Shown: in pieces, positions 25,000 to 30,891 of the stretch
How the letters are laid out: every line of letters starts with the position of its first letter
How positions within the stretch are numbered: the stretch's first letter is position 1
Origin: D37C17 sp964551815
GTDB lineage: Bacteria > Fidelibacterota > Marinisomatia > SCGC-AAA003-L08 > D37C17
Assembly (NCBI GenBank): GCA_964551815.1
Contig: CAZKEL010000028.1
Location: 1 to 30,891, forward strand
Length of the DNA stretch: 30,891 nucleotides
Direction: 5' to 3'
The notes under the pieces: model-generated
Seen by the model: only the letters and a program-made list of their open reading frames with translations
Databases searched by the model: none
Told to the model about the DNA's origin: nothing
Position numbers and translations under genes: made by a program

Positions 25000-26367
25000 A
25001 TGAAAAAATTTATCCCCCTTTTCATTTTCACAGTATTATTTGCATTCCCCTCCAAAGAAGATTTCAGTGAGGCATTCATCAGAGTAGCCGAAAAAGGAAA
25101 TCCTGCAGTAGTATCTGTAACTTCAGAAAAAGTAATCTCTCATAACTATCACCAGTTTTTTGCCCCTTTTGGAGACAGGTTTTCTCCTGAGGATTTTAAG
25201 GGCAGATCATTAGGCTCGGGAGTGATTGTGGATGCAGAAGAAGGCATCATAATCACCAATAACCATGTGATTGAAGGGGCGGAAGAAATTAAAATTCTCC
25301 TCTATGATAACCGGGAAATTGAAGCAGAGATCATCGCATCAGACCCTCCCTCAGATTTGGCAGTTTTGCAGGTTGAATCCCTGGAATTAACTCCGGTTAA
25401 ACTGGGAAATTCTACAAATTTATCCGTTGGCGAGTGGGTAGTTGCCATAGGCTCTCCCTTTGGACTGCACTTAAATCATACGGTAACGGCAGGAATCGTC
25501 AGTGCTATTGGGCGGTCAGATGTAATTTCCAGAAATAATTTTGAGGATTTCATTCAACATGATGCTGCCATAAATCCGGGAAATTCAGGAGGCGCTCTAT
25601 TTAATCTGGATGGTGAATTGGTGGGTATCAATACTGCCATCGCAACAGACGGCTATTCCAGAGCGAATGCAGGAGTTGGGTTTGCCATTCCCATCAATAT
25701 GGTGAAAAGAGTCATGGAAGACCTCATTGCAGATGGAAAGGTTACCCGCGGCTGGTTAGGTGTTCAAATTCAGGATGTGGATGAAGGCATGGCAAAAGCA
25801 CTGCAATTGAAAAACCATAACGGAGCCATTGTAAGCCAGGTCATTCAGGACAGTCCCGCAGAGGCAGCGGGAATGGAAGAGCAGGATGTGATTATCTCCG
25901 TAGATGGAAGGTCGGTGGATAACTCCTCAAAGTTGAAGAACCTGATCTCTTCAGGGCGACCGGAAGATAAAACCAGGTTAAGGGTGATTCGTGAAGGCAG
26001 AGAAAAGGATGTGGTCGTCACCCTGGGTACCCGCCCCGGAGAAAAAGAGTTGCGGGAGTCCTACCGCAGCGGTGGAACCCTCTATGACCTATTAGGGCTA
26101 AAAGTAGAGCCTTATACCTCTGATGAAGATGCCACCTATAGCTACGGTTCAGGTGATGGTGTTTTGGTGGTTGATGTAAAGCAAAAATCAACAGCAGAAG
26201 AAAATGGAATCCGCAGGGGTGATATCATCACCGAAGTGGGTAAAAATGAAATCACCTCTGTAAACGACTATAAAGCTGAATTAAAAAATTATTCTAATGG
26301 TGAAACCATCATGCTGCGTATCGTTCGCAATGGAAGTCCCCTCTTCATTGCCTTCGAGATAGAGTAA
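25000..26367 (+). CDS. HtrA/Deg-family periplasmic serine protease
   Basis: 455 aa; exported quality-control protease and chaperone for misfolded envelope proteins. A short signal peptide (MKKFIPLFIFTVLFAFPS) leads into the protease domain, with His89 in ITNNHVIEGA, Asp119 in PPSDLAVLQ and Ser196 in NPGNSGGALF. The LoopA region (HNYHQFFAPFGDRFSPEDF) resembles that of DegP/DegQ. Two PDZ domains follow, about 250-345 (GWLGVQIQDV, GAIVSQVIQDSPAEAAGM) and 355-455 (GVLVVDVKQKSTAEENGI). AAGGA lies about 11 nt before the ATG. It is transcribed alone and ends at a strong terminator. Whether it corresponds to DegP, DegQ or DegS cannot be decided here. Confidence 0.95.
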   Translation: MKKFIPLFIFTVLFAFPSKEDFSEAFIRVAEKGNPAVVSVTSEKVISHNYHQFFAPFGDRFSPEDFKGRSLGSGVIVDAEEGIIITNNHVIEGAEEIKILLYDNREIEAEIIASDPPSDLAVLQVESLELTPVKLGNSTNLSVGEWVVAIGSPFGLHLNHTVTAGIVSAIGRSDVISRNNFEDFIQHDAAINPGNSGGALFNLDGELVGINTAIATDGYSRANAGVGFAIPINMVKRVMEDLIADGKVTRGWLGVQIQDVDEGMAKALQLKNHNGAIVSQVIQDSPAEAAGMEEQDVIISVDGRSVDNSSKLKNLISSGRPEDKTRLRVIREGREKDVVVTLGTRPGEKELRESYRSGGTLYDLLGLKVEPYTSDEDATYSYGSGDGVLVVDVKQKSTAEENGIRRGDIITEVGKNEITSVNDYKAELKNYSNGETIMLRIVRNGSPLFIAFEIE

Positions 26368-26392
26368 AGTCATAAAAATTAATTCCCTATTG

Positions 26393-26424
26393 AAAAGCCT
26401 CAATATTGAGGCTTTTCTTTTTTG
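26393..26424 (+). terminator. Rho-independent terminator after the HtrA-type protease
   Basis: A 24-bp perfect palindrome with arms AAAAGCCTCAAT and ATTGAGGCTTTT, followed by CTTTTTTG, 26 bp after the protease stop codon. The opposite strand has A-rich sequence before the stem and would also form a hairpin, so bidirectional use is possible. Confidence 0.93.
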
Positions 26425-26567
26425 TGGCAGTAATTCCAATTTAAAGTAATGTAAATTTTAATATGTCCACAGAAGCACAATCATTTGTCCTATCAACCAA
26501 ATCCGGAAATGGACTTCCCCTAAAAAGGTAATTGAAATTTAAAATGAACTTATGAGAATAATCCTTG

Positions 26568-26589
26568 TATAATATCTCATTATGAGATA
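26568..26589 (+). promoter_or_regulatory. higBA promoter -10 box with overlapping palindromic operator
   Basis: A consensus TATAAT (26568-26573) touches a 17-bp palindrome with arms TATCTCAT and ATGAGATA around a single T (26573-26589). An extra half-site-like TATGAGA lies at 26551-26557. The toxin ATG is only 8 bp after the palindrome, so the leader is very short and no Shine-Dalgarno sequence is seen. Binding by the antitoxin or the complex here would give the usual autorepression. Confidence 0.65.
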
Positions 26590-26596
26590 ATTTAAT

Positions 26597-26893
26597 ATGC
26601 GCGTCATAATAAGAAAAAGATTAAACGATTTTGCTGAAGTACATGCCGATTGTAAAAGTGCATTAGATAATTGGTATCATATTATGGATAAATCAGAATT
26701 TACATCTTTCAATGATTTAAGAAAAACTTTCCCCTCAGCTGATCAAATACAAAATCTGACTGTTTTCAATATTGGAGGCAATAAAGTACGGGTGATAACC
26801 GCAATTCATTATAATAGGGGAATAATCTATATTCGCTTCGTTTTAACCCATGCTGAGTACGAAAAAGAAAAATGGAAAACGGACTTAAAATGA
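26597..26893 (+). CDS. higB: HigB-type mRNA interferase toxin
   Basis: 98 aa; matches the HigB_toxin type of RelE-superfamily ribosome-dependent mRNA-cleaving toxins. Recognisable stretches are FAEVHADCKSALDNWYHIM, FNDLRKTFPSADQI, TVFNIGGNKVRVITAIHYN and a C-terminal YIRFVLTHAEYEKEKW with the expected His, Tyr and Lys residues. The toxin precedes the antitoxin, as is usual for hig loci. It is small and AT-rich like many mobile toxin-antitoxin modules, but no mobile-element remains are seen beside it. Confidence 0.9.
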   Translation: MRVIIRKRLNDFAEVHADCKSALDNWYHIMDKSEFTSFNDLRKTFPSADQIQNLTVFNIGGNKVRVITAIHYNRGIIYIRFVLTHAEYEKEKWKTDLK

Positions 26894-27300
26894 AAACCGG
26901 ATCAACTAAAATTTCTGATATGAACAGAATCTGGCCTCAAGTTGAAAACTATTTATCTGTACCTCATTCTCGGAGCCAATACAATAAAATGGTTAAGCTC
27001 TTAGATGAACTCATTGATGAAATTGGAAATGATGAAAAACATCCTCTGACTGCCTTGATGGAAACTATAGGTACCCTGATTGAATCCTATGAAGAACATC
27101 ATATTCCCAAGCCTGAAAAAGATACGGTGTCAATATTGAAGTCCCTAATGGCGGAACATCACCTGAAGCAGAAAGATTTGAAGGAAATTGGAAGTCAGGG
27201 CGTGGTATCTGAAGTATTAAACGGAAAACGTAAATTAAACTTGAGACAAATTACAGCTCTTGCTCAGCGGTTCCATATATCGCCTGACGTATTAATTTAG
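26890..27300 (+). CDS. higA: HigA-type antitoxin with XRE-like helix-turn-helix
   Basis: 136 aa from the ATG that overlaps the toxin stop as ATGA; another in-frame ATG 18 bp upstream would add six residues. An N-terminal helical part (WPQVENYLSVPHSRSQYNKMVKLLDELIDE) is typical of the longer HigA form with an extra N-terminal domain. A C-terminal HTH follows (SILKSLMAEHHLKQKDLKEIGSQGVVSEVLNGKRKLNLRQITALAQRF). It neutralises HigB and probably represses the operon through the palindrome at 26573-26589. Confidence 0.9.
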   Translation: MKTGSTKISDMNRIWPQVENYLSVPHSRSQYNKMVKLLDELIDEIGNDEKHPLTALMETIGTLIESYEEHHIPKPEKDTVSILKSLMAEHHLKQKDLKEIGSQGVVSEVLNGKRKLNLRQITALAQRFHISPDVLI

Positions 27301-27349
27301 TGGTTAGTTACAAATTATATAAACTATACAGCCAAAAGAAACAAAACAT

Positions 27350-27408
27350 CCCCTTATACCAGCATTTTAGCGGTTGTTATAGGGGTAACCGTTAAAGGGC
27401 TTTACCCC
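27350..27408. terminator. Overlapping inverted repeats between higA and sufS
   Basis: Two overlapping dyads lie in the 101-bp convergent gap. CCCCttata (27350) pairs imperfectly with tataGGGG (27385). GGGGTAA (27382-27388) pairs with TTACCCC (27402-27408), and this second arm covers the sufS stop codon. The shared GGGG makes the two hairpins mutually exclusive. No clear T-run follows on either strand, so a terminator role is only suggested. Confidence 0.4.
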
Positions 27409-28610
27409 CCAAACATCTCTACCGCTTTCTGAATTCCTTCAGCTAAGCGGTCAATTTCTTCTTTCTTGTTATAAATGTAAAAACTGGCACGGTTGGTGGC
27501 TGCAACCCCTAATTTCTGCATGATGGGCTGGGCACAGTGATGTCCTGCTCTGATGGCAATGCCAAAGGTATCTAAAATATGAGCCAAATCATGTGAATGT
27601 ACCTTGCCCACATTAAAACTGATAACAGCCCCTTTGTCATCTCTGTCACCATAGATAGTTAATCCGGAAATTTGTCCTAATTTTTCACGGGCATACTCAT
27701 GGAGCTCTTTTTCGATAGCAGCCACCGTATCCATGCCTATTTCTGATAGATAATTAATGGCTGCTCCAAGTCCGATAACCTGAGCAATATTGGGAGTCCC
27801 CGCTTCAAATTTCCAGGGGATTTCATTCCAGGTAGAGCCTTCCATAGAAACGGTTCGTATCATTTCTCCCCCTCCCAAAAAGGGGTCCATCTCCTCCAGA
27901 AATTCCGGTTTTGCATAGAGTACTCCAACACCGGTGGGACCTAACATTTTATGCCCGGAAAATGCAAAGAAATCGCAGTCTAATTGAGTCACATCTACGG
28001 CATGGTGAGGAGCTATCTGTGCCCCGTCAACCAAAACCTTCGCTCCGCATGTACGTGCATGTTTTACAATTTCTTCAATAGGATTCACCGTTCCAAATAC
28101 ATTGGACTGATGAATCACACAGACAATTTTCGTTCTTTTAGTGAAATATTTTTCAAGGTCTGTTAAGTCCAGACTTCCGTCTTCAGTAATGGGAATATAT
28201 TTCAAAACTGCACCACTTCGTTCACATAAAAGCTGCCAGGGTATGATATTGCTGTGATGCTCCATTTCTGTTATGAGGACTTCATCTCCCTCTTTCAGGT
28301 TCTTTCCGCCCCAGCTGTATGCCACTAAATTGATACTTTCCGTAGTACCTTTTGTAAAAACAATGGAATGCTGATGGGCAGCATTAATGAAGGCAGCTAC
28401 TTTTTTTCTGGTGGATTCGTAGGCAGCTGTGGCTTCTTCTGCTATTTTGTAAATACCTCGGTGAATATTAGAATTGTAATTTTCGTAATAGTTCGTTAAT
28501 GTGTCTATGACTGCCCGGGGTTTTTGCGTGGTGGAGGCATTGTCCAGAAAAACAAGGTCAGGATGGTTTTTAAAAATGGGGAAGTCTTTTCGAATTTGTG
28601 CTATTTCCAT
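27402..28610 (-). CDS. sufS: Cysteine desulfurase SufS
   Basis: 402 aa; PLP enzyme that releases sulfur from cysteine as a persulfide for iron-sulfur cluster assembly. The PLP lysine is Lys221 in FFAFSGHKMLGPTG and the persulfide cysteine is Cys359 in RAGHHCAQP. FLDNASTTQKP, EHHSNIIPW and VDGAQIAPHHAVDV are all group II (SufS/CsdA) marks. In this window it follows sufT with a 135-bp gap, whereas sufD-sufU-sufT are within 1-2 bp of each other. It could also supply sulfur to the short-form ThiI encoded at 7712-8929; this is inferred. Confidence 0.96.
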   Translation of the reverse strand: MEIAQIRKDFPIFKNHPDLVFLDNASTTQKPRAVIDTLTNYYENYNSNIHRGIYKIAEEATAAYESTRKKVAAFINAAHQHSIVFTKGTTESINLVAYSWGGKNLKEGDEVLITEMEHHSNIIPWQLLCERSGAVLKYIPITEDGSLDLTDLEKYFTKRTKIVCVIHQSNVFGTVNPIEEIVKHARTCGAKVLVDGAQIAPHHAVDVTQLDCDFFAFSGHKMLGPTGVGVLYAKPEFLEEMDPFLGGGEMIRTVSMEGSTWNEIPWKFEAGTPNIAQVIGLGAAINYLSEIGMDTVAAIEKELHEYAREKLGQISGLTIYGDRDDKGAVISFNVGKVHSHDLAHILDTFGIAIRAGHHCAQPIMQKLGVAATNRASFYIYNKKEEIDRLAEGIQKAVEMFGG

Positions 28611-28639
28611 TGCTGTTCTTTTAGTTTTTAAATCCCAAA

Positions 28640-28693
28640 GGATGGGTAATTCATCCGCTGGTAATTATCTGATTTTTTGAATATAAATGTCTA
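28640..28693 (-). promoter_or_regulatory. Candidate sufS promoter and leader hairpin
   Basis: Reading the minus strand, TAGACA (28693-28688), 18 bp, then GATAAT (28669-28664) each differ by one base from the sigma-70 consensus. Transcription would start near 28657, giving a leader of about 47 nt. The leader begins with a small dyad, GGATG/CATCC (28640-28656), which could be an operator or RNA hairpin. It lies in the 135-bp gap between sufT and sufS. Confidence 0.5.
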
Positions 28694-28745
28694 AAGAATA
28701 TGGGTATTTATCATTGGTGTTTAAATCGGGAATTTGTCCAAATTA

Positions 28746-29303
28746 TTACATCATTCCCAATTGAAGTTTGGCTTCATCGCTCATCATATCCCTGTCCCAA
28801 ATGGGTTCCCAGACTATTTCAACCAATACGGATTTTACTCCCGGTACCGTTCCTACTTTACTTTCAGCATCCTGAGCAATGACAGGTCCCATACCGCATC
28901 CCGGGGCTGTGAGTGTCATTTTAATTCCAACATGACAGCCATCTTCTTTTTCTTCTAAATTAAGATCGTAAATCAATCCCAACTCTACAATGTTTACAGG
29001 TATTTCAGGATCATACACTGTTCGAAGCTGTTCCCAGACCCACTCTTCCTGCACTGCATCCCCCGGCTGGTAAACAATTTCACTTTCTTCCTTTTTTGCA
29101 ACAGGTTTGAGACCAATGGCATCTGCGTCCTTCCCGGAAATTTTCACCAGATTCCCGTTAACGTAAAGTGTATAATCCCCTCCTAAAGCCTGGGTAATGC
29201 GTACATGGGTACCCTTCAGTAATTTGATAGGATCTCCTGAGGGAATTAATACCGCTTCACAATCCCGTTCAACGGTGAGGAGTTTAATATTTGGTTCCGA
29301 CAT
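28746..29303 (-). CDS. sufT: SUF-system protein SufT (DUF59/MIP18 family)
   Basis: 185 aa. An N-terminal extension of about 85 residues (GDPIKLLKGTHVRITQALGG, LYVNGNLVKISGKDADAIGL), typical of SufT, is followed by a DUF59 domain with the signature VYDPEIPVNIVELGLIYDL and the C-terminal LTAPGCGMG, whose Cys is the conserved reactive one. SufT proteins help deliver Fe-S clusters to client proteins. It begins 2 bp after sufU and ends 135 bp before sufS. Confidence 0.92.
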   Translation of the reverse strand: MSEPNIKLLTVERDCEAVLIPSGDPIKLLKGTHVRITQALGGDYTLYVNGNLVKISGKDADAIGLKPVAKKEESEIVYQPGDAVQEEWVWEQLRTVYDPEIPVNIVELGLIYDLNLEEKEDGCHVGIKMTLTAPGCGMGPVIAQDAESKVGTVPGVKSVLVEIVWEPIWDRDMMSDEAKLQLGMM

Positions 29304-29305
29304 GC

Positions 29306-29746
29306 TTATTCCGTTTTGATAATTTCGCTGGTGTTATCCATTGCTCCGCGGAAGGTATGCCAGGCAAGGGTAGCACATTTTACTCTGGCAGGATATTTAT
29401 GTACTCCACCCAGCACTTCCATTTTGCCTAATTCACCACCGCATTCTCCCGTGGTTGCCAATGTAATAAAATCTTCAAAAAGTTGTTTGGCCCGGCTCAC
29501 TTCTAACCCTGTCAAAGCACTGGTCATAATGGAAGCAGACGCCTTGGAGATGGCACAACCTGACCCTGTAAAGGTGACTTCCTCTACAATACCGTCGTTC
29601 TCTCTTACGAATACTGAAAGAGCATCACCGCAGAGAGGATTTTGCCCGTCAGCATGGTGGCTGGCATTTTCAAGCTCATGAAAATTCCGGGGATTCTGGT
29701 TATGGTCAATAATGAGCTGTTGGTATAAATCTCTGAAGACATCCAT
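29306..29746 (-). CDS. sufU: SufU, sulfur-relay/scaffold-type protein
   Basis: 146 aa; U-type protein that in Gram-positives accepts sulfur from SufS through a zinc site. The ligands are in place: Cys39 and Asp41 in NPLCGD, Cys64 in GSGCAIS, and Cys124 in RVKCATLAW, with the SufU-specific insertion before the last cysteine (CGGELGKMEVLGGVHKYPA). A strong GGAGG lies about 12 nt upstream, inside the end of sufD, and the gap to sufD is one base. Confidence 0.94.
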   Translation of the reverse strand: MDVFRDLYQQLIIDHNQNPRNFHELENASHHADGQNPLCGDALSVFVRENDGIVEEVTFTGSGCAISKASASIMTSALTGLEVSRAKQLFEDFITLATTGECGGELGKMEVLGGVHKYPARVKCATLAWHTFRGAMDNTSEIIKTE

Positions 29747-29747
29747 T

Positions 29748-30891
29748 TTAGAGAATGCCCTCCAGTTTAGTTTCTATATTGTGCAAAAGGATTTTTGAAA
29801 ATGGTTCGTCTTTACATTTTTCCACTACTTCGTTGGCAAAGCCCTTCACCATGAGATGCAAGGCATCCTTCCTGCTGATTCCTCTGGACTGAAGATAAAA
29901 TAAATTCTCCTCATCAATTTGCCCTGTGGTGGACCCATGACTGCATTTTACATCGTCTTCGTAAATTTCTAATTGAGGGATAGAATTCATTCTGGCGTAG
30001 GGGGATAGTAATAAATTCTGATTTGTCTGATGGGCATCTGTTTTTTCCGCCTCCTTATACACATTTGCCAATCCCCTGAATACTCCGGAAGATTTTTCCG
30101 CAAGAATTCCTTTTATCAACTGACGGCTGCTGCAATGAGGACTTTCATGGTGCATAACCGTTGCAATATCAATATGCTGGTTTTTAGAGGGGAGAAATAA
30201 ACTGTTGAAGCTGCAGTCTGATCCCGGTGAATGGAGATGAATATTGGCATCCCTTCTCAAAAAGCTGCACCCCAATTCAATGCTGCTATAGTTGAGGGCG
30301 GCATCTTTTTCAAGGGCTGCATTAAAAGAAGAAAATTGCCCAGATTTCTCATTTCTCTTTTGCAGGGTATTCCAGGTTAAATGGGCATTCTCATGAATAA
30401 TACATTCCGTAACGCCATTTACATACCAGGAATGACTGTCACCACTGTACTCCGTTTCTCTAATGTGAAGTTGTGATCCAGGTTTGAGATTGAGAAGCAG
30501 GCGGGGGAAAATTCTGTTCTCTCCCGTCCCCAGATTTATCTGAATCAGATGTAAAGGTTGTTCAATTTTTCGCCCTTCCGTCACATTTATCACCGTACAC
30601 GATTGAAACAGAGCAGTATTCTCTGCAATAAAAGGAGAAGCGTGAATATCCGCAACTCCTCCCACTTTCTCATTGGTGTGAATTTCCTGAATGTCAGAAT
30701 GATAATGGATGAGTTTCATTCCTTCAGGAAGCGTTTCGGGTACTAAGACTTTCCCGTTTACAATAAAGACATTGGTGGCATCTGCATGCATTAAAAAGTC
30801 AAATTCATCCCGGGAAAAATCTAATTTTTCTGAAACGACAGGAGCCTCTTTTAACAGAAATTTTTCAGGATTGGTAAATCGCCAATTCTCG
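29748..30891 (-). CDS. sufD: SufD, Fe-S assembly scaffold component (partial, 5' end outside window)
   Basis: The frame is open through the right edge of the window. An ATG exists at 30791, but the upstream codons continue a SufD-like sequence (ENWRFTNPEKFLLK, then VVSEKLDF) with the WRFTNPE motif, so the real start lies beyond. About 380 residues are visible. The right-handed beta-helix core (LLLNLKPGSQLHIRETEYSG, SLFLPSKNQHIDIATVMHHESPHC) and the C-terminal GQIDEENLFYLQSRGISRKDALHLMVKGFANEV are typical of the SufBD family. The protein works in the SufBC2D scaffold. sufB and sufC are expected just outside the window, judging from usual operon order. Confidence 0.94.
   Translation of the reverse strand, partial: ENWRFTNPEKFLLKEAPVVSEKLDFSRDEFDFLMHADATNVFIVNGKVLVPETLPEGMKLIHYHSDIQEIHTNEKVGGVADIHASPFIAENTALFQSCTVINVTEGRKIEQPLHLIQINLGTGENRIFPRLLLNLKPGSQLHIRETEYSGDSHSWYVNGVTECIIHENAHLTWNTLQKRNEKSGQFSSFNAALEKDAALNYSSIELGCSFLRRDANIHLHSPGSDCSFNSLFLPSKNQHIDIATVMHHESPHCSSRQLIKGILAEKSSGVFRGLANVYKEAEKTDAHQTNQNLLLSPYARMNSIPQLEIYEDDVKCSHGSTTGQIDEENLFYLQSRGISRKDALHLMVKGFANEVVEKCKDEPFSKILLHNIETKLEGIL

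Noticed and set aside
26425..27401. higBA region as part of a larger mobile island
   Set aside because: No integrase, transposase, tRNA or flanking repeats are visible. Low G+C and the toxin-antitoxin type alone are not enough.
30558..30791. ATG at 30791 as the sufD start
   Set aside because: The frame stays open to the window edge and encodes SufD-like residues (WRFTNPE) upstream, so the gene is truncated by the window and does not start there.

Overview
The window reads as a chromosomal segment of a Gram-negative bacterium of the Fibrobacteres-Chlorobi-Bacteroidetes superphylum, most likely a marine Marinimicrobia (SAR406)-type organism. The grounds are secreted enzymes that end in paired dockerin-like repeats with an NILDIV core, a large LptD, outer-membrane barrels, and a SUF system containing SufU and SufT. 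This placement is an inference from gene content. About 23 protein genes are visible, nearly all intact. sufD runs off the right edge. I see no tRNA, rRNA, CRISPR array or insertion sequence.

Left block (38-6058, minus strand): an apparent three-gene operon of exported hydrolases, in the order lysyl-endopeptidase-like S1 protease, subtilisin-like S8 protease, GH57-like alpha-glucan enzyme with a CBM25-like starch-binding domain. All three carry the same type of double dockerin-like tail. The distal GH57 gene is clearly more AT-rich than its partners.

Housekeeping block (6165-15362, minus strand): rarA, lptD, ptsN, hisS, thiI, xth and a TrmH/SpoU methyltransferase follow each other with overlaps or tiny gaps (51 bp at most). 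This joins replication stress, LPS assembly, a regulatory PTS protein, translation, tRNA thiolation, DNA repair and rRNA methylation. gdhA (minus) lies upstream as a separate unit.

Export block (17199-22141, plus strand): a TTG-initiated TetR regulator with a candidate operator just before its start, then an MMPL-type RND exporter, a LolA-like periplasmic protein and an outer-membrane barrel. Together these could form a regulated route for a lipid or hydrophobic compound from inner to outer membrane. A MATE transporter with an in-frame 18-bp tandem duplication follows.

Intergenic region 23589-23982: two near-identical copies of a structured element at an exact 221-bp offset. Each has two CUCCUCC (anti-Shine-Dalgarno-like) motifs, competing helices and a strong terminator whose GNRA loop differs between copies (GAAA versus GCAA). 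I read this as a pair of sibling small RNAs, and it is the most unusual feature here.

Right block: an SDR oxidoreductase (minus), an HtrA/Deg protease with a textbook terminator (plus), a HigBA-type toxin-antitoxin pair with a palindrome touching its -10 box (plus), and the SUF iron-sulfur cluster genes sufD-sufU-sufT-sufS (minus), with sufS set apart by a 135-bp gap containing its own candidate promoter.
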